A stretch of 64,000 bases of DNA, taken from NCBI GenBank assembly GCA_965261105.1, contig CBDHCM010000006.1, positions 186,001-250,000 on the forward strand, written 5' to 3'. Of the stretch, positions 8,131-16,333 are shown piece by piece. Origin of the DNA: Aldehydirespirator sp965261105 (GTDB lineage: Bacteria; Actinomycetota; Acidimicrobiia; Acidimicrobiales; Aldehydirespiratoraceae). The notes below the pieces were generated by a model that saw only the letters and a program-made list of their open reading frames with translations, searched no databases and was not told where the DNA came from. The position numbers and the translations under genes are program-made. Position 1 is the stretch's first letter, and each line of letters starts with the position of its first letter.

Positions 8131-8925
8131 GTGAGCCTGCGGGACTGCTTCGAGATGGACGGCAGGGTCGCGGTCGTCACCGGATCGGGGCGTGGCATCG
8201 GGCGGGCCATCGCCTGGGGTCTGGCCGACTTCGGCTGCGACGTGGTGGTCAATGCCCGCCGCCCCGACGACCTTGAGATCACGGCCCAGGGCATCCTCGA
8301 ACGCGGGCGGCGGACCCTCGTGGCACCGGGCGACATCCGCGACTTCTCCGACACGCTCGCTCAACGGGCTGTGGCCGAGTTCGGCCGTCTCGACATCTGG
8401 GTCAACAACGTCGGCGGATCCGACGAGAAGACCACCCGAGCGCTCGTCGACACCCCCGACGAGACCTTCCGGTCCCAGCTGGAACTGAACCTCACCAGCG
8501 TGTTCCAGGGATGCAGGGCGGCCGCGGCCCGCATGACCGGCGGCGGCAGCATCATCAACATCACCTCGGGCGCAGCCACCCGCGGATCTCCCTTCACCGG
8601 CCCGTACGCGGCGGCCAAGGCCGGGGTCAACAACCTCACCCAGACCCTGGCGCTGGAGCTGGCCCCCGCGATCCGGGTCAACGCGGTGGCGCCCGGGCCG
8701 GTGATGACCGAGTCGTTCCGCGACGTCGTCACCGACGACCCCGAGCGGATAGCGGAGATCGAGTCCGCCATCCCCCTCGGGCGCACGGGCACCCCGGACG
8801 ACATCGCCGCCGCGGTCGCGTACCTCGCATCGGATGCGGCGTCGTGGGTCACCGGCCATCTGCTGCTCGTCGCCGGCGGCCGCACCCATCGCACCACGAG
8901 CTACCAGAGGAGACACGACTCATGA
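8131..8925 (+). CDS. short-chain dehydrogenase/reductase
   Basis: A classical SDR of about 264 residues. It has the cofactor loop GSGRGIG near the N-terminus, NNVGG after strand 4, a catalytic Ser in NITSGAA, and YAAAK for the Tyr/Lys pair. The frame also runs upstream, but the nucleotide-binding strand starts at MDGRVAVVTG, so the real start is GTG 8131, GTG 8125 or ATG 8155. None has a clear ribosome-binding site and the operator lies immediately upstream, which hints at a leaderless transcript. Its stop overlaps the Rieske oxygenase start (ATGA). It is likely to act on an alcohol or diol made by that oxygenase or by the facing operon. Confidence 0.85.
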   Translation: MSLRDCFEMDGRVAVVTGSGRGIGRAIAWGLADFGCDVVVNARRPDDLEITAQGILERGRRTLVAPGDIRDFSDTLAQRAVAEFGRLDIWVNNVGGSDEKTTRALVDTPDETFRSQLELNLTSVFQGCRAAAARMTGGGSIINITSGAATRGSPFTGPYAAAKAGVNNLTQTLALELAPAIRVNAVAPGPVMTESFRDVVTDDPERIAEIESAIPLGRTGTPDDIAAAVAYLASDAASWVTGHLLLVAGGRTHRTTSYQRRHDS

Positions 8926-10295
8926 GTCGTAGCGAAGCCGGAAGCCCGCCCGAACCGGGAGCGGCCCGCTCGCCGGGCATCAGCTACCAGGAGCTGCTCG
9001 ACACCGACACCCATCCGGTGCCGGATGTGCTGCGCCTGGAGTCTCCCCGCTACATGGGCAGCAGCGACATCGACATCGCCCGCTACATCTCACGCCAGTG
9101 GCACGAGCGGGAGGCTCGCACCCTGTGGCGGACGGCCTGGCAGTTCGCCTGCCGCACCGATGACATACCCGAGGTCGGCGACCACGTCCTGTACGAGGTC
9201 GTGCTCGACTCCTACATCGTCATCCGCACCGCGCCCGACGAGATCAAGGCCTATCCCAATGCCTGCCTGCACCGCGGCCGGCGCCTGAAGGAGTACGCCG
9301 GGCGCTGCAGCGAGATCCGGTGCCCGTTCCACGGCTTCACCTGGACCCTCGACGGCGCCCTGAAGCACGTGCCGGCCCGGTGGGACTTCGGGCAGATCCG
9401 CGACGACGAGTTCTCGCTGCCCGAGTGCAAGGTGGGCACCTGGGCCGGCTTCGTGATGATCAACCCCGATCCCGGCGCCGAGCCGCTGGAGGACTTCCTC
9501 GGAGAGATCGTGGAGCAGTTCGAGGTGTGGGACCTGGCTGACCGCTACACCCAGGCCCACGTGGCCAAGGTGATCCACGCCAACTGGAAGATCGCGCAGG
9601 AGGCGTTCTGCGAGGCCATGCACGTCAACGCCACCCACCCGCAGATCGCTCCCTATCTCGGCGACACCAACACCCAGGTCGACATCTGGGAGAACTTCGC
9701 TCGGGCCATCACGCCCGGCGGCACCCCGAGCCCGCTGCTGGAGTGGACGCCCACCCAGGACGAGATGATGCGGGCCATGACCGACACCCGTGTCGACGAG
9801 CCCACTCCGTTGCCGGTGTCCGAGGAGAGGTCCATGAGGGCCGCGGGGGCGACCGCCAGCCGGGACCGGTGGCGGCCCGTGGCGGGTGAGTGGGTCGACC
9901 GCATGTCTGATGCCGAGATGATGGACAGCATCGACTACACCGTGTTCCCCAACTTCCACCCGTGGGGCGCATTCAACCGGATCGTCTACCGGTTCCGCCC
10001 CAACGGCGACGACCATCGAAGCTGCCTGATGGAGTGCATCTTCCTGGCGCCCTTCAGCGGCGACAAGCCCGCCGGTGCGCCGGTGCACTTGCTCGAGGAG
10101 CACGAGTCCTTCACCGACGCGCCGGAGCTCGGCATGCTGGGCAAGGTGTTCAACCAGGACCTGTTCAACATGGAGAAGGTCCAACGAGGCCTGGAGACGA
10201 CCCGCAAGACGGGCATCACGTTGAGCAACTACCAGGAGTCGAAGATCCGCTGGCTCCACGCCAAGCTCGACGCCGCGGTGGGTGCCGAGCGGTGA
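8922..10295 (+). CDS. Rieske non-heme iron oxygenase, alpha subunit
   Basis: A 457-residue ring-hydroxylating oxygenase large subunit. The Rieske cluster ligands are Cys115-x-His117 (CLHRGRR) and Cys134-x2-His137 (CPFHGFTW). The mononuclear iron histidines are His234 and His239 in EAMHVNATH. No beta subunit gene is nearby, so this may be an alpha-only enzyme of the KshA/carnitine-oxygenase sort. It needs a separate reductase, which is not in this operon. It is translationally coupled to the SDR before it and the 71-residue protein after it. The substrate is unknown. Confidence 0.9.
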   Translation: MSRSEAGSPPEPGAARSPGISYQELLDTDTHPVPDVLRLESPRYMGSSDIDIARYISRQWHEREARTLWRTAWQFACRTDDIPEVGDHVLYEVVLDSYIVIRTAPDEIKAYPNACLHRGRRLKEYAGRCSEIRCPFHGFTWTLDGALKHVPARWDFGQIRDDEFSLPECKVGTWAGFVMINPDPGAEPLEDFLGEIVEQFEVWDLADRYTQAHVAKVIHANWKIAQEAFCEAMHVNATHPQIAPYLGDTNTQVDIWENFARAITPGGTPSPLLEWTPTQDEMMRAMTDTRVDEPTPLPVSEERSMRAAGATASRDRWRPVAGEWVDRMSDAEMMDSIDYTVFPNFHPWGAFNRIVYRFRPNGDDHRSCLMECIFLAPFSGDKPAGAPVHLLEEHESFTDAPELGMLGKVFNQDLFNMEKVQRGLETTRKTGITLSNYQESKIRWLHAKLDAAVGAER

Positions 10296-10507
10296 AGGGC
10301 CTGCTCCATCCCTTCACCGGCGCGCTGTATGAGCCCGACGGTGCGGGCTGCGTGCTGGTCACCGACGGCGACCGCCAGGGTCGGTTCCGGCCCGACGGAT
10401 CGTGGGTCTCCGGCGAGCTGCGGGAGTGCGACCCGCAACTCTGCGGCTGGGTCGCCGGGCCTCGGGTGGCCCATCACCGGATCGCAGAGGCCCCCGTCGA
10501 CCACTGA
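10292..10507 (+). CDS. 71-residue protein coupled to the Rieske oxygenase
   Basis: The GTG start overlaps the stop of the Rieske oxygenase (GTGA), the arrangement used throughout this operon, so the frame is likely real. The product is small and acidic with HPFTGALYEPDG near the start, GRFRPDGSWVSGEL in the middle and CDPQLCGWVAGP near the end (two cysteines five apart). I do not recognise a domain. A small accessory or maturation factor for the oxygenase is possible. Its 3' end overlaps the convergent TetR gene by 34 bases. Confidence 0.5.
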   Translation: MKGLLHPFTGALYEPDGAGCVLVTDGDRQGRFRPDGSWVSGELRECDPQLCGWVAGPRVAHHRIAEAPVDH

Positions 10508-11166
10508 GACGGCGGGCCCGCGAGCTGTCCCTCCGGCCGGGACAGCGGCTTCGCTCGCCCGATCCCGCCTTCGAGCACCAGCTTGAAGCCGTCGAGCGCC
10601 CGCCGGTGGTCTCCCTGGTCGTGGGACAGCCCGTCGGTCAGGCCGATCGTGAACGCCTCGATGTAGGCGAGCATCGCGGCCCGGTCACCCGGCGCGATCT
10701 CGCCCGTGGCGATCCCGCAGTCGACGATGTTCTCGAAGAACTCGCTGCGGCGGGCATCGCCCCGGCCCAGCTCGCTGGTCAGCTCCGGGACGCGCCGGCG
10801 ATCGATCCGTGACGCGCCCAGGAACCGGGCCAGGGAGGGGTCGTCGTTGTTGAGCTCGTGAGCGGTCTCCAGCACCGCCTCGATCTTGCCCACGAAGGTG
10901 CCGGAGCTGCGCTCGGCCGCCGCGAACGGCTTGTAGACCCGCTCCTGCACCTCGTCGAGGACGGCCTTGTAGATCTCGAGCTTCGAGTCGAAGTGGTGGT
11001 AGATCGCGCCGGTGGTGATGCCGACCTCGCTCGCGACCGCCTGGTTCGTGGTGGCCTCGTAGCCCAGCTCCGCGAAGCAGCGCCGCGCCACGTCGATGAT
11101 GCGCCCCCTCGTCTCGGCGGAGCTCGATGCGGGCGGCCGGCCCAGCCGGGTCGACTTCGACGCCAT
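10474..11166 (-). CDS. TetR-family transcriptional repressor
   Basis: A 230-residue TetR regulator. The DNA-binding helix-turn-helix is clear at about residues 20-65 (ARRCFAELGYEATTNQAVA, then TTGAIYHHFDSK). The ligand-binding C-terminal half is divergent, as usual. It faces the SDR-to-dikinase operon across a 104-base gap that holds a 20-base palindrome, so it probably controls that operon and itself. A matching half-site before the DUF35 operon suggests it also covers the neighbouring transcripts. An acyl-CoA or aromatic intermediate would be the expected ligand, by analogy only. Confidence 0.9.
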   Translation of the reverse strand: MASKSTRLGRPPASSSAETRGRIIDVARRCFAELGYEATTNQAVASEVGITTGAIYHHFDSKLEIYKAVLDEVQERVYKPFAAAERSSGTFVGKIEAVLETAHELNNDDPSLARFLGASRIDRRRVPELTSELGRGDARRSEFFENIVDCGIATGEIAPGDRAAMLAYIEAFTIGLTDGLSHDQGDHRRALDGFKLVLEGGIGRAKPLSRPEGQLAGPPSQWSTGASAIR

Positions 11167-11238
11167 GATCGAAGGCTATTGACTGGCCGTCGGCGACGAG
11201 CACGAACCGATTGCCTGATCCGTCCCCCGGGGTGGAAT

Positions 11239-11258
11239 AATTGACCACTCGATCAATT
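11239..11258. promoter_or_regulatory. TetR operator candidate
   Basis: AATTGACC (11239-11246) and GATCAATT (11251-11258) form a near-perfect palindrome with one mismatch per arm and a 4-base centre. It lies 12 bases before the SDR start, overlapping the likely promoter of the operon divergent from the TetR gene. Confidence 0.5.
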
Positions 11259-11270
11259 CAGGAGAGACAC

Positions 11271-12026
11271 ATGGACTTGGGACTGGCGGGCAAGAAGGCT
11301 CTCGTCACCGGCTCGACCAAGGGCATCGGCCGGGCCGTCGCCGAGGCGCTGCTGGCCGAGGGGGCGTCGGTGGCGATCTGCGCCCGCAACGGCGACGACG
11401 TCGACCAAGCAGTGACCGAGCTGTCCGCGGCCGGCACCGCGGTCGGCTCGGCTGTGGACGCCGGCGATCTCGGGTCGCTCGAAGCCTGGATCGCGTCGTC
11501 GGCCGAAGCGCTGGGCGGCATCGACGTCTACGTCCACAACACCTCGGGCAAGGGCCAGCGCCAGCTCGAGGACTGGACCAAGAACTTCGAGATCGATTTG
11601 AGGGCGCTGGTGGGCGGGGTCGCCGCGGCCGCCGACGCCCTGGCCGACGGCGGCGGTTCGCTGGTGAGCATCGGCACCACCGCCACCGCCGAGCACTTCG
11701 GGCCGGGCTCGGGCAGCTACAGCGCGTTCAAGGCCGCGGTCACCAACTGGACGCTCGGCCAGGCCCAGGTGCTCGGCGCTCGCGGCGTCCGCTGCAACGT
11801 GGTATCGCCGGGGCCGATCTTCATCGACGGCGGCGACTGGGACAGGATCAAGGGCCGGATGCCGGAGTTCTTCGAGGCCACCCAGAGGTCCCATCCCGGC
11901 GGCGACATGGGCACCGCCGGAGACGTCGCCAATGCGGTCGCCTTCCTGGCCGGCGACGCAGCCCGACACATCAATGGAGCCAACCTCACCGTTGACGGCG
12001 GGTTCCTCAAGCGTGTCGATTACTAG
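11271..12026 (+). CDS. short-chain dehydrogenase/reductase
   Basis: A 251-residue SDR: GSTKGIG cofactor loop, VHNTSG in place of the usual NNAG, and YSAFK as the Tyr/Lys pair. The ATG has AGGAG eight bases upstream and directly follows the TetR palindrome, so it is the first gene of the regulated operon. Its 3' end overlaps the ThuA-like gene. The NNAG motif is altered to HNTSG, which still keeps the structural Asn. It probably reduces or oxidises a hydroxyl or keto intermediate upstream of the 2-oxoacid dehydrogenase genes. Confidence 0.85.
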   Translation: MDLGLAGKKALVTGSTKGIGRAVAEALLAEGASVAICARNGDDVDQAVTELSAAGTAVGSAVDAGDLGSLEAWIASSAEALGGIDVYVHNTSGKGQRQLEDWTKNFEIDLRALVGGVAAAADALADGGGSLVSIGTTATAEHFGPGSGSYSAFKAAVTNWTLGQAQVLGARGVRCNVVSPGPIFIDGGDWDRIKGRMPEFFEATQRSHPGGDMGTAGDVANAVAFLAGDAARHINGANLTVDGGFLKRVDY

Positions 12027-12789
12027 AGGCCGAGCGGGGGGGCGCGTCGACGCCTGCCTCGTGGCGGGCGGCAAGTACCACGACATCGACTTCGCCCGCC
12101 GCGAGCTGCTCGACCTGCTGGCCGCGCACCCCCACGTGCGCACCCGTGTCGACGCCACCTACGAGGACACCGACGCGCTGGCCGAGTGCAGCTTCCTGGT
12201 GAGCTACACCTGCGACGTGCGGCCGTCACCGCCCGCCCAGGAGGCCATCCGCTCGTGGGTTCAGCGAGGCGGCCGGTGGTTGGCGCTCCACGGCACCAAC
12301 GCCGCGCTCGACCTGCCCCGGCCCAACGGTGTGGAGGCGCCCCGCTGCTTCCCGGTGTGGGCCGAGACCCTCGGCAGCCAGTTCATCGCCCACCCGCCCA
12401 TCGCTCCCTACCGGGTCGAGGTGGCCGCGCCCGACCATTGGCTGGTGGCCGGCATCGAGCCGTTCGACACCGATGACGAGCTGTACCTCATGGAGCACGC
12501 CGACCGGGGCGCCCTCCAGCCTCTGCTTCGCACCCGCTGGCAGGGCGAGGCCGCCGGGTTCGCCGAGAGCGACTGGACCGCCGCCCCCGGCCAGCACCTC
12601 GTTCAGTACCTGCGCCCCCTCGGGGAGGGAGCCGTGCTCTACAACACCCTCGGACACTGCCGGGGCCATTGGGACATGGTCCCCTTGCGGGACTACTACC
12701 CGACGATCGAGCGCTGCTCGTGGGACGTCCCCCAGTACTACGATCTGCTGCGCCGGGCGATCCGCTGGGCCCTCGGCGCGGCGGCGTGA
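12013..12789 (+). CDS. ThuA-like protein
   Basis: A 258-residue protein resembling the ThuA family, a glutamine-amidotransferase-like fold without a defined reaction. Recognisable segments are VAGGKYHDIDFARRELL at the start, SYTCDVRPSPPAQEAIRSWV, GGRWLALHGTNAAL, and the late GEGAVLYNTLGHCRGHWDM. The GTG start at 12013 overlaps the SDR gene by 14 bases; no later start keeps the first strand. ThuA homologues occur in sugar and polyol catabolism, but here the neighbours are an SDR and a 2-oxoacid dehydrogenase, so a different substrate is likely. Confidence 0.6.
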   Translation: MSITRGRAGGRVDACLVAGGKYHDIDFARRELLDLLAAHPHVRTRVDATYEDTDALAECSFLVSYTCDVRPSPPAQEAIRSWVQRGGRWLALHGTNAALDLPRPNGVEAPRCFPVWAETLGSQFIAHPPIAPYRVEVAAPDHWLVAGIEPFDTDDELYLMEHADRGALQPLLRTRWQGEAAGFAESDWTAAPGQHLVQYLRPLGEGAVLYNTLGHCRGHWDMVPLRDYYPTIERCSWDVPQYYDLLRRAIRWALGAAA

Positions 12790-12805
12790 TCGACTGGAAG
12801 ACGCG

Positions 12806-13846
12806 ATGACCGGCCCATCACACGAGATCCTGCGAGACATGCATCTGCGCATGATCCGCATCCGGCTGTTCGAGGAGGCCGCCGGGAGGCTTTTCGAGGC
12901 GGGCAGGATGCCGGGCTTCATCCACCTGTACGTCGGTCAGGAGGCCGTGGCCGCGGGGGTGTGCGCCGCGCTGCGCGACGACGACCAGATCAGCTCGACG
13001 CACCGGGGCCACGGCCATCTCGTGGCCAAGGGGGGCGACCTGTCGCGGATGATGGCCGAGTTGATGGGCAAGGCCACCGGGTACTGCCACGGCAAGGGCG
13101 GGTCGATGCACATCTGCGACCTCGACTTGAACATGCTGGGGGCCAACGGGATCGTCGGCGGGGGCGTGCCCATCGCGGTCGGCGCCGGATTCGCCAACAA
13201 GTACCGGGGCAGCGACACCGTGAGCGTGGTGTTCTTCGGGGACGGCGCCACCAACATCGGGGCATTCCACGAGGCGGCCAACATGGCCGCCGCGCTCGAG
13301 CTGCCCGTGCTGTTCGTGTGCGAGAACAACGAGTACGCCGAGTTCACGCGGCGGGACCGGACGATGGCCATCAACGACGTCGCCGAGCGGGCGGCCGCCT
13401 ACGGGATGCCGGGCACGATCGTCGACGGCATGGACCCGGTAGCGGTCTTCGATGCGACCACCGAGGCACTCACCAGGGCGAGGGGCGGTGCGGGCCCGTC
13501 CTTCATCGAGTGCAAGACCTACCGGTACTTCAACCACCACGGTGTCCAGACGCTGGGGATGAAGTACCGCTCCGACGAGGAGGTCGACCAGTGGCGGGCC
13601 CGGGATCCCATCCCCCGCCATGAGGCCCTGATGGCTCGCGTCGGCGCCATGACGCTCGAGGAGGCCGAGGCCGCCCGAGCCGGAGTCGGCGCCGAGGTGG
13701 AGGCGGCCGTCGATTTCGCCGACCAGAGTCCGATGCCCGACCCGGCCGACCTGCTCACCGACGTCTATTCCGGTGCCGGTGAGCACCCCGATGCCGACGT
13801 CTACTCCGGTGCCGGTGACGGGCGCGTGCCGCCACCATCGCCATGA
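12806..13846 (+). CDS. 2-oxoacid/acetoin dehydrogenase E1 alpha subunit
   Basis: A 346-residue thiamine-diphosphate subunit. The ThDP-binding motif is FFGDGATNIGAFHEAANMAA near residue 144, with the closing Asn in CENNEYAEF. The N-terminal segment MIRIRLFEEA and the YCHGKGGSMH loop are typical of AcoA/PdhA-type chains. It overlaps the E1 beta gene (ATGA). The last 20 or so residues repeat a DVYSGAG motif (twice) that looks like a slippage-derived tail. With E1 beta and E2 it should form a complex that decarboxylates a 2-oxoacid or cleaves acetoin-like diketols to acyl-CoA. Confidence 0.9.
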   Translation: MTGPSHEILRDMHLRMIRIRLFEEAAGRLFEAGRMPGFIHLYVGQEAVAAGVCAALRDDDQISSTHRGHGHLVAKGGDLSRMMAELMGKATGYCHGKGGSMHICDLDLNMLGANGIVGGGVPIAVGAGFANKYRGSDTVSVVFFGDGATNIGAFHEAANMAAALELPVLFVCENNEYAEFTRRDRTMAINDVAERAAAYGMPGTIVDGMDPVAVFDATTEALTRARGGAGPSFIECKTYRYFNHHGVQTLGMKYRSDEEVDQWRARDPIPRHEALMARVGAMTLEEAEAARAGVGAEVEAAVDFADQSPMPDPADLLTDVYSGAGEHPDADVYSGAGDGRVPPPSP

Positions 13847-14835
13847 CCGAGCTCACGTATCTCAAGGCGTTCAACCAGGGCCTGCAGCAGATGATGGAGG
13901 CCGACGATGACATCTTCGTCGTGGGAGAGGACGTGGGCCGCAAGGGCGGCGTGTTCGGGAGCTTCACCGGGCTGATCGACGACTTCGGCGAGCGAAGGAT
14001 GGTGGACACGCCCATATCGGAGCAGGCCATCGTGGGTCTCGGGATCGGCGCCGCCGTCTCGGGGCTGCGACCGGTGGTCGACCTGATGTTCATGGACTTC
14101 GTGATGGTCGCCATGGACCAGCTGGCCAACCAGGCCGCCAAGCTCAAGTACATGTTCGGCGGCACCGCTCGGCTGCCGATGACGATCACCACCAACGGTG
14201 GTGCAGGATTGTCGGCCGCGGCCCAGCACAGCCAGAGCCTCGAGGCGATGCTGTGCCACGTCCCGGGCCTCAAGGTCGTGATGCCCTCCACCCCCTACGA
14301 CATGAAGGGCCTGCTGGTCTCGTGCCTGCGCGACGACAACCCCACCGTGCTGGTGAAGCACAAGCGCATGTTCGGTGTGAAGGGCGAGGTCCCGTCGGAG
14401 CTTTACGAGGTTCCGATCGGTTCCGCCCGCATCGCCCGCCGGGGTGCCGACGCGACCGTGGTGGCCTACAGCCGGATGGTCTCGGAGTCGCTCGCCGCCG
14501 CTGACGGGTTGGCCGCAGAGGGCATCGACTGCGAGGTGATCGATCTGAGGTCCGTGCAGCCGATCGACATCGACACGGTGGTCGCCTCGGCCCGCAAGAC
14601 TAACCGCATCGTGGTCGTGCACGAGGCGGTCCGCTTCGCCGGGCTCGGCGCGGAGATCGCGGCCCAGGTCTCCGAGCACGCCTTCGACCATCTCGACGCC
14701 CCGGTGGCGCGGGTCGCCGCGCCCTTCTCCCCGGTGCCGTTCAGCCCCGCGCTCGAATCCCACTACGTGCCGGACGCCTCCCGGATCGCCGCGCAGATCC
14801 GCACCACCCTCGACCGCGGCGGGCCCGGGCCCTAG
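13843..14835 (+). CDS. 2-oxoacid/acetoin dehydrogenase E1 beta subunit
   Basis: A 330-residue E1 beta chain with the canonical VGEDVGRKGGVFGSFTGL segment near residue 27, DTPISEQAIVGLGIGAA near 57, and the C-terminal transketolase domain (DLRSVQPIDIDTVVASARKT). Length and motifs match the PdhB/AcoB family closely. It overlaps E1 alpha by four bases and lies 10 bases before the E2 gene, so the three are one transcription and translation unit. No E3 (dihydrolipoyl dehydrogenase) gene is present, so E3 must be shared from elsewhere in the genome. Confidence 0.92.
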   Translation: MTELTYLKAFNQGLQQMMEADDDIFVVGEDVGRKGGVFGSFTGLIDDFGERRMVDTPISEQAIVGLGIGAAVSGLRPVVDLMFMDFVMVAMDQLANQAAKLKYMFGGTARLPMTITTNGGAGLSAAAQHSQSLEAMLCHVPGLKVVMPSTPYDMKGLLVSCLRDDNPTVLVKHKRMFGVKGEVPSELYEVPIGSARIARRGADATVVAYSRMVSESLAAADGLAAEGIDCEVIDLRSVQPIDIDTVVASARKTNRIVVVHEAVRFAGLGAEIAAQVSEHAFDHLDAPVARVAAPFSPVPFSPALESHYVPDASRIAAQIRTTLDRGGPGP

Positions 14836-14845
14836 GGGAGCCGCC

Positions 14846-16333
14846 GTGGCGACCGAGTTCCAGATGCCGAAGCTGGGCCTGACCATGGAGGCCGGCACCA
14901 TCATCGGCTGGCATGTCGCAGACGGCGCGGTGGTTGAGGCGGGCACTGCCGTTCTGTCGATAGAGACCGACAAGGTCGAGACCGACGTGGAGGCCGGCGC
15001 GTCTGGTCGGCTCCACCAGACGGGCGCGCCGGGGGAGACCTTCCCCTGCGGCGCGCCGATCGGATGGTTCCTCGCTGAGGGAGAGGAAGCACCAGGAGCA
15101 ACCCGGGCCAGTGCTCCGGCCACGGCCTCCGGATTGCCCGCTGATCGTGCACCTGCTACTTCAGCCCCGGCCGCGGCCGCGGGGGTGCCGGGCCGCAGTG
15201 GCCGCGGTCGCGTCCTCTCGTCGCCCAACGCCCGCCGAGTGGCCGCCGAGCTAGGTGTCGACCTCGCCGCAGTCGCGGGCTCCGGCCCCGGCGGTCGTAT
15301 CGTCTCCGAGGACGTGCAGCGCCTTGTGGAAGCGCCGCCGGAGCCCCTCACCGCGGACATGCCGCCGTCTGCCGGTGCGCGACCGGCGCCGCTTCCCGAT
15401 ACCGGCACGAGGCTGGTGGCGACCATCGCGGCGCGCCGGTTGGCCGATCTGCTGGGCGTCGACATCGCAGCCGTTACCCGTACGGGGGCCGACCCGCGGG
15501 TGACCCGCGATGATGTGGCGCTCTATGTCAGGCAATGCTTGGCCGGGGCCGGGCCTGCACCCGCGTCTACCCCGCCCGGACGGGCACCCGGACGACGGAG
15601 GTCGGAGGGCCGGACCCGTCAGTCCGGCTCCGGCGCCGCTCTGCCCCCACCCTCGCAGACACCCATGGGAGTCGTCCCGATGCGGGGCATGCGGCGCACG
15701 ATCGCGTCGCGGATGCACGAGTCGCTCCATGACATGGCGCAGCTCACCCTCACCATGGACGCAGCCATGGATCGGGTCGTGGCCGACCGTCGACGACGGC
15801 AGGTCGACGGTGCCGCGCCCAGCTACACCGACTATGTGATCGCGGCGGTTGCCGCCGCCCTCGTCGAGCATCCGATAGTCAACAGCCAGATCACCGACGA
15901 CGGCATCGCCTTGCTGGGTGAGGTCAACGTGGGGATGGCGGTGGCCCTCGACGACGGCCTCATGGTCCCGGTCGTGCGGGGTGCGGACCGCCGGTCCATC
16001 ACCGACATCAGCGTCGAGACGGAGCGGCTCGCGGCGGCGGCCCGCTCCCGATCGCTGGGACTGGACGACTTCGGAGGGGCGACGTTCACGGTCACTGCGA
16101 TGGGCATGTACGGCGTCGACGCGTTCACCCCGATCATCAATCCGCCCAACACCGCGATCCTCGGCGTGGGCCGGATACGGCGCGATGTGGACTGGGACGA
16201 CGACGACCGGCCCGTGCCCCGGCCCGTGCTGACGCTGAGCCTCACCTGGGACCACCGTGCCTTCGACGGCGCCCCGGCGGCCGAGTTCACCCGAACGGTC
16301 CGCGAGGTGCTCGAGTCCTGGGGTGAGCGGTGA
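14846..16333 (+). CDS. dihydrolipoyl acyltransferase E2 with two E3/E1-binding domains
   Basis: A 495-residue E2. The lipoyl domain carries Lys43 in IETDKVETD. After an Ala/Pro linker there are two peripheral-subunit-binding domains in a row: SPNARRVAAELGVDLAAV near residue 132 and AARRLADLLGVDIAAV near 198. The catalytic domain ends with the DHRAFDG motif (His470). One lipoyl domain with two binding domains is unusual; one domain could hold E1 and the other E3. GTG start just after E1 beta; its TGA overlaps the dikinase GTG. The transferred acyl group is unknown. Confidence 0.9.
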   Translation: MATEFQMPKLGLTMEAGTIIGWHVADGAVVEAGTAVLSIETDKVETDVEAGASGRLHQTGAPGETFPCGAPIGWFLAEGEEAPGATRASAPATASGLPADRAPATSAPAAAAGVPGRSGRGRVLSSPNARRVAAELGVDLAAVAGSGPGGRIVSEDVQRLVEAPPEPLTADMPPSAGARPAPLPDTGTRLVATIAARRLADLLGVDIAAVTRTGADPRVTRDDVALYVRQCLAGAGPAPASTPPGRAPGRRRSEGRTRQSGSGAALPPPSQTPMGVVPMRGMRRTIASRMHESLHDMAQLTLTMDAAMDRVVADRRRRQVDGAAPSYTDYVIAAVAAALVEHPIVNSQITDDGIALLGEVNVGMAVALDDGLMVPVVRGADRRSITDISVETERLAAAARSRSLGLDDFGGATFTVTAMGMYGVDAFTPIINPPNTAILGVGRIRRDVDWDDDDRPVPRPVLTLSLTWDHRAFDGAPAAEFTRTVREVLESWGER

